Shown in pieces: positions 12,576 through 24,502 of a DNA stretch of 64,000 nucleotides (positions within the stretch are counted from its first letter, which is position 1; the number at the start of each line of letters is the position of its first letter). Source of the stretch: Favolaschia claudopus. Its lineage: Eukaryota; Basidiomycota; Agaricomycetes; Agaricales; Mycenaceae. The stretch spans positions 186,001-250,000 of the forward strand of contig JAWWNJ010000037.1 of NCBI GenBank assembly GCA_037176885.1, read 5' to 3'. Made by a program: the position numbers and the translations under genes. The notes beneath the pieces are model-generated. The model did not search any database. It saw only the letters and a list, made by a program, of their open reading frames with translations, and was not told the DNA's origin.

Positions 12576-14592
12576 GTGCTGGTGGGCGTTGTCGTCGAGT
12601 CTCGTAGGAATTGAATCTGCCAGAGATGAGGATGAAGACCTGGGACGAAGGGATTCCGTGTACAATACACTGTGTTCGTGTTCGATGTTGCTGCCGTCGT
12701 CGCTTTCCGTCGTTGTCGATCGATCGATTACCTTTCTGTCGTTTCGTTCGTGTGTTGTAGTATCAATCATTTTTCTGACCAAAATGCCTGCCTGGTCGTA
12801 TACCATGCGAGTTGTTTAGTAGTAGTAGTAGTTGTTGTTGTGTTATCGTGTCGTCGTCGTACTACATACAGAAATTCGTCACCCGGATTCGTTTGTGGGA
12901 CCTGTCGAGTGCGCCGGTGAGTCGAGGGGTTTGTGCGGAGTGTTGACTTCGGCAGGTACAATGAAATCGTGTTGAGAAGTTGATACGGTGTCGATCTATT
13001 TCAAGAACAGAAATAGATGGAAACTATGGGTGCAGCGATTCGGTACGGTGAGAGCCCGAGGGGCCTTGATCATGAATTGGAATAGGACGGCGGGGGAGAT
13101 TGATTCAACTCTGAGTCCAATTGTTAGCAACATATGCTACTTAGGAGCTTGAACGGGAGCGTAATTGGAAAACGATTGGGATGAAGAGCTTCAGTTGAAT
13201 TTTGGTTGCAGGGCTCTCAGGAGAAATAATCTTTGTTGAAGACGGGTCAGAGGATAGCTAGTTCTCTGCAAACAGACGCTACAACATATTTCTCGTACCT
13301 GCGGCCCGGGTATGTTGTAGAAGAGAGCTGATGCTGATAACGATGGATTGTTATTCAATTGCGATGATTTTGCTGTATTGTATCTGAAGTCAGAGTAGTT
13401 CTACTGGAAGTGGAGAATAATAGAGCCTTTCAAAATCCTCTGTGGATATTGTTGAGCTTGCGCAACTTGAACAAAGGAATGCGAAATTGAACAGTATCAC
13501 GTGATGTGTTCAACTTTCTTGAACGGGCCCTGGGTGTCTCGGACAATGCTGAGGGATGTTGTGCTCTACGGATAAGTGAGCTGATTTTCTGGCAAAGGAG
13601 CGTGCCTCGGGAGTACCAGTGTCTATATCGAGGAGCTGAATGAGTGAGTGTGTTATCGATCGATCATTGTTCAACTTGAAGTCCAGTCGAACTCGTTGTT
13701 TTGAATTTGACGCATACCAAAATTTCCCCCGACTTTTTGGAGCGTCCGTCTTATTTTACGCATACGGCGCACTGCGAAGGTGAATCAGCTGGAATTTTGA
13801 GCTCGTTAAGTACGGCCCCCGCCATTGGAACTCGAGCGGAGTCGGAGACCGTGTTTGATCCGTGTTCAACGTTCGTCGCAAAGTCCCAACACATCGCATC
13901 AACAGAATTCAACATCAGCGATTTCGGAGTCATCCTCGACATGTACTCATGAGCGAAGACCGTCTTGGCGATGTGCGATCTCTGGTGATAAGCTGGTAGC
14001 AGGATGAAAATTGAACGTCGAGAAAAAAAATTGAAGTACGTTGACACTATCCAAATTCTGCTGGAAGGTCTAACCACTGGAGGACTTGCGCGCAGTAAAG
14101 GCTGAGTAGAATGAAATACCTCGGTCCAGTCCGAAGCGGAGAGACGAATCTTCCGCGACGCCGTTTGAACATGCGGATCAGCGCCGCGGCAAGCTGCGGG
14201 CACGGCAAAATTGAACACATCCCGAGGTGCAAAATTGAAGCGGTTTTCATGTTGCCTTAGATACTCATTTCCGTGCCGATACGCCAGCTGGGGCAGGATA
14301 AGAAGAACCGCAATACTCTTCCCTCTAGCAGTACCTGATTCAACGAAACTCGGCGGGCATTTGGTTGGCTGACTTCCGCCAAGCTCCGGACCCAGCGGAT
14401 GCACTGTGAGACACGGAATGCGGAGCTGCGAGTCTGCCTCTGAGGGTATTTTGCAAGATTCTTGTCAAATGGCTTCAGATGAGAGCCCTGGGAGTGAAAT
14501 CTGTGAGGTGGTTGGAGTCTTCTGATGATTTCAAAAATTTCAACCATGAGCGCTTATTTTTGTTTTGCTTTTCACGAGCTGCGATAATACAT
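12576..14592. other. Gene-poor intergenic region
   Basis: About 2 kb without a convincing gene. It starts with the MAPKK 3' region. A 217-codon open frame on the minus strand (13751-14404) shows no motif or protein-like composition and is not called. The short string AAAATTGAA recurs around 13760-14240. The base composition is AT-richer than the genes around it. Confidence 0.5.
12818..12858. repeat. Trinucleotide microsatellite (AGT)n-(GTT)n-(GTC)n
   Basis: Short simple repeat 240 bases downstream of the MAPKK stop: AGT units run into GTT units, then GTC units after a short interruption. Probably in the 3' untranslated region. Confidence 0.8.
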
Positions 14593-15370
14593 CGTATAGC
14601 TTTCCTGCTATGGCGGTCAATCTGTCGTTTTAATCAATTCTGTATAAAATGTCGATTATGGGTCAAAGGAGGAGAAAAAGTGCAAAAAGCTTGAAAACTC
14701 AACTTTTCTTTGTGAGTGTAAAAACTTTTACTTGCGTAGAGTAGAAAGTTTTCATGTTCCAGTATAAAAAGTTTATGTCGGTCCGAAGTCCGGTGGCTGT
14801 GTGTTTGATGCGAGATGATGGCCGACCTATTGAGATATTCAATCTGTTGAAACCAGAAAGAATGAAGCAGCATAAAGGGCTACTACAGCAAAGCGAGGTA
14901 TATTAGATAGTTATTATCTTGGCTGTTTTGTGCAAGGAGCTGATGATCGGCTCAAAGCGGTGTGCAAGCACAGTGAAGTTCAAATCAAGCCTTTGAATTG
15001 TCTTTTAGCCCAATTCAGCTTACAGTTTGGTCTTCTTACAGGTAACTCCTGGAATTATGAGCTAGTAGGCCGCACCTTAGGAGATGCCGGTGCTGAGGGG
15101 CGTGGACCAAAGCTTTGTTGAGGTCCCAATGCCGAGTTTGGGATCAATTCATCATCAATCTCACAGCCACCCTCTGCGGCCCAACACAAAGTTTTTTCAC
15201 ACTCAAGTGCAAGAAGTTTTTACACTCAGGCTCCTCAGCTTTTTACTTTGACTAAAAAGAAAGCTAGGTCTCAATCTTCCAATCTTTTTCTTCACTTTGC
15301 ACCGAAATCACATTTTCTACGGATTTGATTAAAACTACAGATTGACCGCCATATCCTGCGTCGCTATACG
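14593..15370. mobile_element. Non-autonomous element with long terminal inverted repeats
   Basis: The two ends are inverted copies of each other over about 200 bases. Left arm 14593 to about 14805 pairs with right arm about 15160-15370. Shared blocks read inward are CGTATAGC, TATGGCGGTCAATCTGT, GTTTTAATCA, GAGTGTAAAAACTT and GGTGGCTGTG, separated by small indels. The centre has no recognisable transposase or other ORF. This is the structure of a MITE or foldback DNA element. No clean target-site duplication was found at these limits, so the exact ends may be a few bases out. Confidence 0.72.
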
Positions 15371-15682
15371 GAAGAACAACCGCCTTTCGCAGTATGAATC
15401 ATTGTTCGGCAGTTTTGTTCGGTATAAATCGATGCACGGACCAATCAAAAGATTGTTTGGCAAAATAGGGAAATGCAAGCACAAGTAAGCAAAGTTGGCA
15501 AAGCGGGGTTGTTCAACTACCACCACCACAGGAGTTTCGGGTCCTTTTCTTTTCTTTTTTCTTCATCTCTAACCGCCCTGGCGTCCCCCATTCCGGCCCC
15601 CGAGGCTCTCGACGCCGGTAAGTCCAATTTCCGGCCCGTTTGACTCGATGAAAAAACTGAGTTTTTTTCGTTCGATTCAGCC
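15371..15682. promoter_or_regulatory. Upstream region of the large gene
   Basis: 312 bases before the ATG at 15683. It includes CT-rich tracts (15541-15570) and the T-rich run GTTTTTTTCG just before the start, typical of fungal promoters and leaders. No TATA box is obvious. Confidence 0.4.
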
Positions 15683-18600
15683 ATGGCGGCTCCGCCGCAA
15701 GAGAATCTTTTCCCTGCTGCAATCGCGCAGGTCGAACGTCAGTCGGCCCTCAAGGTTTTAGCTTTGTGTTCTTCTCCCCGTGCCACCCCCGATACCACCC
15801 GTGTTGTTCAAGTTGGCCCTTGGCGACATGTTGCCGAACTCGAATACGTCGGTCCAAGACACCCATCCATCGCCATGTGGAACGATTTCTCTATCATTCG
15901 CTACCTCGTACATACCGCGATATCCATCCCCCCGCGTAATGACAACAGGTCCGACCCGTGGGTGGTCGTCTCCAGTGCAGATGGTGCTACTACTGCCGTG
16001 CCGAGAGGATACCGCATTCCTCTTCTATGGCTCGCGAGGGTCCAATGGGAGTCTTTGAAGCTTCTGTTGACTGCTGCCCGCCCGTTGTGGGATCTCATAA
16101 AATATGACGTTCTCCACATTGCACGGTTGACGACCCAGTTTCTCGCGAAAGCGAGGAATGAGCCGCGTATGAAAAGACAGTGGCGTGATCCCATGTTTGA
16201 CCACGCCGTGATGAGATTCTTCAATGGCTGGATGGGGTGTAGCGAGCAGTTTATCTGGGATTTTTTCAAAGAGTTCAAAGATGAGGAGTATAAGGAAGAT
16301 CTCTTGACTCGACGTGCGTTTTTTTACCCTTGTTTTGCGTGTCTGATAGCTGAGATATTTCCAACAGGATGGGCGCAGAAGGTTCCAAAGGGGATTCAAG
16401 GGTTCAGCCTGTCTGAACAGGAACTGCTGAATGGGATTACTGCGCAGCAGTTCATGTCTGGGCTGGTTTTGCGGGAAGAGAATCAGACGTTCGAGTGGAT
16501 AGCTGAACCGGAGCCTGCGGTGCGTACTGTTGCTAACTTTCTGTCGGTCATGTCTCACTCAATGTTCGATAGACACCACCCCCCAAAGCTGACGAATCTC
16601 GCGGGTCTTCCCCTTTGACTTCCGAACTCGGGAGCGACGTAGAAATGGCGGCCGAGTCATCCAACCCCAAGACCTCCGAGCCCGCAACTCCCGTACCCAC
16701 TCCAATGTCCATGACCCCCAAACCTCCTCCGCCTCCACCAATCCTCACGGGTTCCGAGCTGCCGCCGAAAAAGCCGCCAAAGAAAGTGCGCACGAAGGCA
16801 GATCGCGAGAAGGACCGCGTCGCGCGGCCGCTGAGGTCTCGAACCATGAGCAGCAGCATCTCAGCGTTGAGCCCCGCTACGCCCAAGGTCGCGCATCTCG
16901 CCCGGCTGGATATGAACCTCAGCGCCTCTGCCAGCGGTTCTCCCAACCCGTCGCCGTTGAACTTTGACTTCACGGCGCCCGTCGAGTCTCGTGGTCGGAA
17001 ACGCAAGATCGAGTCTGTGTATTCTGTGTCGCCGCTGACGTCTGATGCTGAAGACGAGGTGTCGAGTGGGAACGCCTCTGCGGCTGGACCGAATCGTGCC
17101 CCGTCGCGGCCTTTGCAGAGTGTTGCACCGGACGGAAGGGCGTTCGACACAAATTCCAGAATTGTTGTCCCCCGATTGAGTAATGTGGAGATCTACCCGA
17201 AGGCCCCTACTGGCGCGGAAGGTGGTATTCCTGCGGGCACTCCCGTGCCCGTTTCCGCAGAACAACCACCACATCAGCAGCAGCAGCAACAACAACAGCC
17301 AAGTTCCCCCGTCAAAACGCCTCGAAAACCCAGCACCTCCGAACAAAGCCCCCGCAAAGTCCGCTCGCCCGCTTCCGTTCTTCCGATACAACACTACAAA
17401 CTCTACGCCATCTCTTCTTCTCCATCCACGAACCCCTTCGACCCGACGAACCCCGCGACATCGATACCGCCGTTCCACACGTGGCGCCACCACGCCGAGT
17501 TGGACTATATCGGCCCCAACCACCCGTTGGCGGGGGAGTGGACGGACATGCGGATTTTGACGTTTATGGCGGACAATGTGTATTCGATCCCGTCGAGGAG
17601 TGCTGATAACCGCCAAACATGGGTGGAGGTGAAGATTGGGCCTGACCCCGCCCAGGGCAAGCCCGTCACCGTCCCGCGCGGGTACCGCATCCCCCTCCTC
17701 TGGCTCGGTAGAGTGCAGTGGGATTGCGTGAAATTGCTGCTTAGTACGGCGAAGGAGCAGTGGGAGGCGTTGAAGTGGGATGTGTTGCATATTGCGCGGC
17801 TGGCGAGCGAGTTTTTGGGGAAGGCGGGGAGGGAGGTGAAGATGAAGAGGGGGTATAGGGATGTTATGTTTGATAGGCCGTTGTGCAGGTTTAATAATGG
17901 GTGGATGGGGAGTCGGGATGAGTTTGTGTGGGATTTCTATCGGGAGTTTAGGGATGAGGAGTATGAGGATGATATGTTGCAGAGGAGTGAGTTTGTTCTT
18001 CGTTCTCGTTTTCGTTTCGTTTTCTCCTTTCATCTTTCTTTCGCTAAGTTCCCGTTCTTGTTACCTTTTCCATTTATCCTTCCCATTTTCCTTTTGTTTA
18101 GTTTAGTTCTCGGTCTCTATCTCTTTTATTTCGTCTCTTTCCGTGCTCGCTATTATTTCTCTCTCTCTTCGATCTATCAAGCGTCGAACTGTTGTTGACT
18201 CGTATTCACAGGGTGGCTGCAGAAAGCCGTCAAAGGCATCCAGGGGTTCTCTATCACAGAACAAGAGCTGCAGGATGGCATTAGTGCTGAGGACTATATG
18301 CGCGGGCTAGAGTTGGACCGGGAGAAAGGGACGTTTGGCTGGGTGGTCGAAGACGCACCGGAACCCGCTCCCGAAGCTGTTCAAGACCAACCGACTCCTC
18401 AGGAAACGACGCCTGCGCCCGCACCTGTTCCTACTCGTCAACAAACGCCAACGCCAACACCAACATCAACGCCAGCGCCCCCATCACAGCGAGAAGAAAC
18501 GCTGCGCGTTGAGGTACTACCAAGGGAAAAGTCGCCGTTGTCGCTTTCTCAGGTCGCTAACGTCCATTCGGCTTCTCCATCGCCTTTGACCCCCAATTTC

Positions 18601-21600
18601 CCGGTTGACCTTTCAATGGAGGTCGATCGTAATGCAGGTCCCGCGGATGGTCTAGGTAGGCTGATGATTTGGAATGCGGATGAAGATGAACGAGGGCTGA
18701 TTGATGTTGTTTTCGCAGCCCCTGCTGGGACTGTGGTTTCGGATCCTGTTGCTCAACCTGTCGCAAGCTCGTCCTCTTCCCGTTCGGTCAGCGTCGTCGG
18801 CGAGCAGCTTCTCAAAGATCCTCCGACGCCTTCGTGGGATGTGCCCCAGCCTTGGGAGTATCCACATTCGACTCCACCTGCCGCTGATCATTCAGGCAAT
18901 GAAGATGTTGTCATGGATGGCGCCGATGAGGTCCCGCCGCCGGTCAACGGCGTCGACATCTCTGGAACCGACAACATAGATGAGTTGGAAGACGACATTC
19001 TTCTCGGTTATCCGCCCTCTGAGTCTGGCAGTCCTCTTGCTAAGGCTGCTGCACACGGCGGCGCCCGTCCTGATTTACTCGTTACCCCGACTTTCACCTC
19101 GACAGCCCAGGAAGACGAGCCGGAATTTGACGAGAAAGAGTTTCTACGGTCTCGTTTGCCATCTCCCTTTGTTGCAACACCCCAGCGCGAGACGTCGCCG
19201 AAAGTTGTCGTTGACCCTGTGCCTCCTGCTGAGCCAGTTTCAACGCCTGCGTCACCGCAACATTCGTCGATACGATCGTCCTCTAGCCCCGAGCCGCGGC
19301 CTCTTTCTGAAGTCCCAGAGCAGCAGCCTTCTTCGCCTGAAGAGCGGGTACCGTCGCCGCCTCCTGATTCGGAGGAGGAGGAGGGACCAACGCAGGGTGC
19401 AGACGCGGCTCCTTCTCAGCCAACTGGGCCTACGGCTACCGACGTAAGTGGCACTAAACAGTATGTCGCGACGTTTTACTGACCTCGACTATTTTAGATC
19501 GATGTGGTCCATATTCTGCCTCTCAGTCCTCTCGACACTGTGGAGGACATTCCACCGGGCTTCCACTTCATGGGCATCCCTCCAGGAGCTACGGATCCGA
19601 GCCAGCCTTGACCAGATCTTGTTCCCTCCCCCGTCGCAGGAAACCACGGTCCCAGCAATTGTCAACCCGCAACCTCAACCATCCGATGGTGTGCAAGAAC
19701 GGTCTACTGCTGCGCCTTTGCGCACATCAGCTTCACCTTTGCTGTATGGTCGTGCCAGTCCCCCGTTGTCGAGTCCTCCTCCGCCTACTACCGATTGACA
19801 CCCGAATCCGTCTCAGCAGAGACCGTGTTGTCACAGGTGCCCTCCGACTGACGATTCGAAACGAGTGAAACTTGAGATTATGACCCAGTCGTTACCCAGC
19901 GGTGACGATAAACCTGAAGACGAGGAGGATATGGACATGGGAACCCCCATCGATGTTGATATGGACGATCGGCGTAGTATCAGTCCACCCGCGGTCTCCG
20001 CTACCCCACGGGTAGCCAGCCCGCCTTTGACAGAATCCCAAAGCCTCTTCACTCCTGACACGACACCTAGGTCCGCTGCAGCGTCGGCTGTGGCTGCGGC
20101 GAACCGTGCCGCCAATGCTGCACGTTTGCGTTTCGACTCGCCTTCAGCATCTACTCCGCCTCAGCCATCTGTTTCATTTGCAACTAACGATGAGGCAATG
20201 GCTCCTGGTTTATCGAACGGCCCCGCGAGAGCGCCCCCTGCTGCAATGCTGAACAACAATGTTTACAACACCCCAACCCCGTCGCACCGGCCGCCAACCA
20301 CTGCCGGTCCCCCGCCGCAGCGCTTCATGGGACGCGGACCTCCACCATCTCAAAACCCGCCACATGGTACGTCTGTTTGTCTCTATGCTTTTTTTCTCTC
20401 GCTCAGATTATATCAGTGAATGGTAGAGAGCCCGCTTCGCCTGCGTTCTTCATGAATGGCGGCGGACGTTTGTTTTTGCGAGACAAACCCCCCACTCACC
20501 CTTTGCCTCCTCGGCCGGATATACGGCACGATGGCGGTGGGATCAGGATTCCGGACACAAGCAACGAATACGATCCAAGGAGGAGAGATATTGTGCTGGG
20601 GCCCTCGTCGGCGTATGCCATGCCCTTGCCGCCTAATATGCGGCCTAATATGCAGCCTAATATGCAGCCTGGGGTGCAGCCCGGCTCACCGTTTGGGCGC
20701 TGGATGGGACCCACTCCGGGAGGTTATCATCCTCCATACTCCCCGCTTGTCTCTCTAAATAACACCCCACCACAACCGCTACCACCCCAACAAGCTCCCC
20801 ATGGGCCCCCGCAGGCTCTGCCTCCCTCGCCGTCCATTCACGCCCCACCGCATCCTCACGGCGGCTTCCCAATTGGTGCGCAGGCGCCGCCAGGCCAGTC
20901 GTCTGCTCCACCGCCACCCATGCCACCGCCTGTACACTCTCAAGCCCCGCCTCCCATGCCGCCCCATGCGCACCCTCATCCTCAGCCTCCTGTCAATGGC
21001 AGGTTTATTCCTCGCCCTCCTTCTTCTGCTCGAATCAATCATACACCGCCAGGTGTAGAGAGGAAGAATTCTACGCCCATTCCGATTCCTATCCCCATTC
21101 CGCCCTCGTCGAACCACACCTCACCTCCACCTCCCGTACATGACAGTGGGCGAGCTCCGTTCGGCCCGCCTCCAGGTCCTCCCAACGGCGTACGGTACCA
21201 CGGTGGGCCGGGGTCGATGCCTCCGTCCTCTGCGCGCTTCCCTGTTGAGGTCAAGAAAGCTCGGGATGCCATGCCCCCCGCCAATCGCACGCCTGATATT
21301 GATATGGACGTTGAGGATCGTCCTCTGCATGATGGTCGTGCGTCCCGCGATGGCCGTCCTCCTCGTGACGACCGCTCAGTTCGTGAAGACCGCCCTTTCC
21401 GGGAGGATCGACCACTGCGTTCACGCTCTCCCTCCACCAACTCTCTTCGTCGCCCCGCACCTGTTTTTGTCCCGGCTACGATTTCAGTCTCCTCCTCTAC
21501 ATCTCGTGCCCCCACTCCTACCCCTGCCGCCGCTCCGGTCCCTGCTCCTGCGGCTGCGGCTGCGGCTGCTCCTACTGCTACTCATCCTCCTCCTCCCGCT

Positions 21601-23565
21601 CCCGCTCCCGCTCCCGCCGTCGTACCCGTCGTCGTGGCACCTCCCCCGCAGATCATGACTCCTCCTGTCATCGACATGGAGAGCTTGGAAAATAGTGTCG
21701 TCTTGCGTCTCAAGGACAACTTGAGGTCGCAGTTGAAAGACGAGCTGATGATCACACTGAAGGGGGAGCTCAGGAGTGAGTTGAGGAACGAGCTGAAGGT
21801 CGATCTCAAAAGCGAGTTGCGAGATGAGCTGAGGGACAAATTGAAGATTCAGCTGAAGGGGGAGTTGCAAGGCGAGTTGAAGGACGAGTTGCATGGCGAG
21901 CTGAAAGGTCAACTGCATGACGGGCTGAAGGGCGAACTACACCGTGGATTGAAGGGCGAACTTCACGATGGGTTGAAAGGGGAGCTCCATCGTGGGCTTA
22001 AGGACGCTCTCCACGACGGGCTGAGAGCCGAGCTTCACGACGGACTCAAGGGCGAGTTGTATCGCGGGTTGAAGGGTGAGCTGCACGATGGGTTGAAAGG
22101 CGAGCTACAGCGGGGGCTGAAGGGAGAACTTCACGACGGATTGAAGGGCGACCTCCGAGATGGTCTACGAGGCGAGCTGCGTGACGATCTCCGGGTAGAG
22201 CTCCGCGATAGCCTACGGAATGTTTTGCGCGACGATCTACAGGCCGAGTTGCGGGACGAGCTGCGCGTTGAGCTTCAGCGCGAGCTTCGGGGCGAGTTGC
22301 ACGGCGAGCTCAAAGGCGAGCTTCGGAATGAGCTTAGGGCTGAGCTCAGAGGCGAGTTGAGAGCCGAACTGAAAAGCGAACTGGAAACTTCCTTGGGCGA
22401 CCAGCTCAGGGGTGAGTTGCTGGATGGGCTCAAGAGTGAGCTCAAGAGCGACCTCAAGGGTGAACTCAGAGGAGAGCTCAAGGAGGTGCTCAGTGACGAG
22501 TTAAGAGTCGAGCTCAGAGACCAGTTGAGGGGCGAGCTGACGGGCGAGGTCAAAGGCGAGCTTGTTCAGCTTCGTCAAGAGCTTCCGGGACAGTTACGGC
22601 CGGAGCTGGTCGGACAGCTGCGCGATGATCTTTTCGGTTTGCTCAAGGACGATCTCGTCCGCCACCTGAAGGGCGACCTTCTCACTCACCTGATTCCCGA
22701 GCTGCAGACGCAACTGAAGCCCGACCTCCTGGACCAACTGAAGCCAGAGCTTTTGGTCCAATTACAGGACGAACTTCTTCTTCGTCTCAAAGACGAGCTT
22801 CTTGGACAATTACAGACCGATCTCCTCGCGCTGCTCAAGGACGATTTGAAAGTTCAATTGACGGACGATCTGGAGGTAACGCTGAGACAGTCGCTAAGGG
22901 AGCTTCTGCGCGCGGATCTGAAGGAGGACATTGTCTTTGACGTGAAGGACCACTTTTCGGAGCAGCTCAAAGATCAGCTACGCATCATGCTCGAAAAACT
23001 GAAGAATGCCGTCAATTCCCAGCTGCGGGACGACTTGATAATTCAACTCAAGTATTTCGTCTCCAAGCTGAAGGAGGAGTTGATCGTTCAGCTCAAAGAC
23101 ACCTTGACGGTACACCTGAAGGATGGCCTCATCAACCAGGTCAAGACCGCGTTGACCGCTCAGCTGCGAGACGGATTGGGGGCTCAGCGAGAGCAGTTAA
23201 ATCTTGATTTCGAACGTCGGCGTCTATTTCTTGAACAACAGCCGCGCATCAAAGCGGCCAAACCCCCGTCGTCGGCTGTCTCGACGCCCTCGAGACCAAC
23301 GCCGACGACCCCTCGACCTCTCCCCTCCGCTCTTTTCCAAGCACGCCACCCTCTCCATCATCTCGTCTTGTCCCCTGCCACGGAATTACTTAGCATGGAT
23401 ATCGACGCATCCTCCAATCCTCCTCCTACCCCTCCCGTACTACTGTCGCCCACCAAACCTAGAGAAAGCTCGACACCGCTTCCAGTAAAATCGCAACGGA
23501 AGCAATCGTGGCTTGCATCAGGGTACCAGGCGTCTCAGGCGTCTCATACACCCGAGGCAGCATAA
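15683..23565 (+). CDS. Very large two-domain protein with leucine-tetrad tract
   Basis: Unrecognised protein of roughly 2,400 residues. Two copies of one domain (about 15813-16470 and 17474-18306) share AELxYxGPxHP, VPRGYRIPLLWL.RVQW, VLHIARL, NGWMG, F.WDF..EF.DEEY and QK..KGIQGFS..EQEL. Between and after them lie Pro/Ser-rich linkers, a KRKIE basic patch and a Q8 run. The C-terminal half holds about 125 tetrads with Leu at every fourth residue. The domain copies share one transcript because the intron at about 16520-16573 joins EPEPA to TPPPKADESRG in frame. The weak zone is 19498-19836: the frame closes at 19609 unless a 46-nt intron (about 19543-19588) and another ending at 19836 are removed. 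Both have GT-AG ends and restore the frame. A 226-nt intron follows domain 2's QRR. No enzyme motif is seen; a nuclear or scaffold role is only a guess. Confidence 0.72.
17275..17298 (+). repeat. CAG/CAA run encoding Q8
   Basis: Eight glutamine codons (CAG x4, CAA x3, CAG) in the linker between the two domain copies of the large protein. The CAA interruptions would slow slippage. Confidence 0.9.
21700..23180 (+). repeat. Leucine-tetrad coding repeat (about 125 x 4 residues)
   Basis: A coding tract in which nearly every fourth residue is leucine, separated by mostly charged residues (unit like LKGE or LRDE; in the middle an 8-residue form LKGELHDG / LKGELHRG). The leucine is spelled with TTG, CTG, CTC, CTT and CTA in mixed order, and Lys/Glu/Asp codons also vary. 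The protein pattern is therefore kept while the DNA repeat has drifted. Towards the C-terminus spacing stays regular but residues diversify (QLKPELLVQLQDELLLRL). Confidence 0.9.
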
Positions 23566-24502
23566 AATGACCAGCGCAGTTGCAATTATTTGGCAATTCT
23601 GCCGCTGTAATGCGATACACGTCAGGTTGGCTCACATCTTTCCGCTCTCGTTGTTCTGGCTGACCTCTGTTGTAGGTTGTTCCATTATGCAGAATTCCTT
23701 TACGTTCTTTGGCTTGGTATCCGTGTTTTACGCTTGGGCTCTCGATACAGGCCAACTCATGTAAACTTACCTACTATAATTTGTACACCCATACGCAACA
23801 CACAGAACAATTGAATGATTCCCGCACAATAGATTCGCCTGGGTGGAAGCAAACTTTGTGACATCGAACGTGACTCGCTTTCTCCCATACCGCCATGACG
23901 AGGTGGAATACTTACTGGAGTCTATGTTCGCTGTTACTCCTCGAACTGGTGTCCGGGTCCATCCACAGTTCCGAGAAATACGAATTGGATTGGCCTTGAA
24001 AGTCTGAAGGACAAATACGATTCGGAGATCAGACTACAACTCCGCTGAGTCTGAACGTATTCAACGTTGACTGAGCCCAAGTCTCACTTGAACTCTGGAA
24101 GCTTTACCACCGGATCGAACTCTTTGCCTGGTTTTTGGCTTATGATAACTAATGAGGTTTATGGTGGCAGTACGTTCACAACCCTCAGATTCGAGATTTC
24201 TACTAGGTGGACCTAGGCTAGCTAAATGCTTCCTCGACCTCCCAAACGTCTATGTTTTGGTGAAAAAATTGCACGGAACATCAAAGGACCGGACGCACTC
24301 GGGCTTGGCGAGAATTGCTCTGACACTTGATGCTTCGTGCGCGCTATTTTTCAACCCTTTCCCACTTACTGATTGGGTGCGAAGTCAAGGTCGTGGGTTG
24401 TAAGGTGGCTTTCCCCTGTCTATCGCTTCTCTTCAGCGTCATCTGCTCCAGTTCAGATAACATATATAGTCCAGTCAGACTAAGTACGCCCTCATCACCA
24501 CC
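23566..24502. other. Intergenic, no gene seen
   Basis: 937 bases between the large gene and the sulfite-oxidase gene. Only short, unmotivated open frames are present. CATATATAG near 24460 could serve as a TATA-like element about 40 bases before the next ATG. Confidence 0.45.

Noticed and set aside
13751..14404. 217-codon minus-strand open frame in the gene-poor region
   Set aside because: No recognisable motif, odd composition and no splice partners; most likely chance.
16861..18033. 390-codon open frame on the minus strand opposite the giant gene
   Set aside because: It is antisense to well-supported domain coding sequence and is Arg/Pro/His-rich, as expected for a shadow of GC-rich coding DNA.
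21700..23180. CRISPR-like or satellite DNA array
   Set aside because: Periodicity is at the protein level only; codons vary too much for a DNA repeat, and there are no conserved repeat/spacer units.
15683..23565. Splitting the large locus into two or three genes
   Set aside because: Splice signals between the domain copies and before the tetrad tract keep one frame and similar Pro/Ser-rich composition; kept as one gene with stated doubt at 19.5-19.8 kb.
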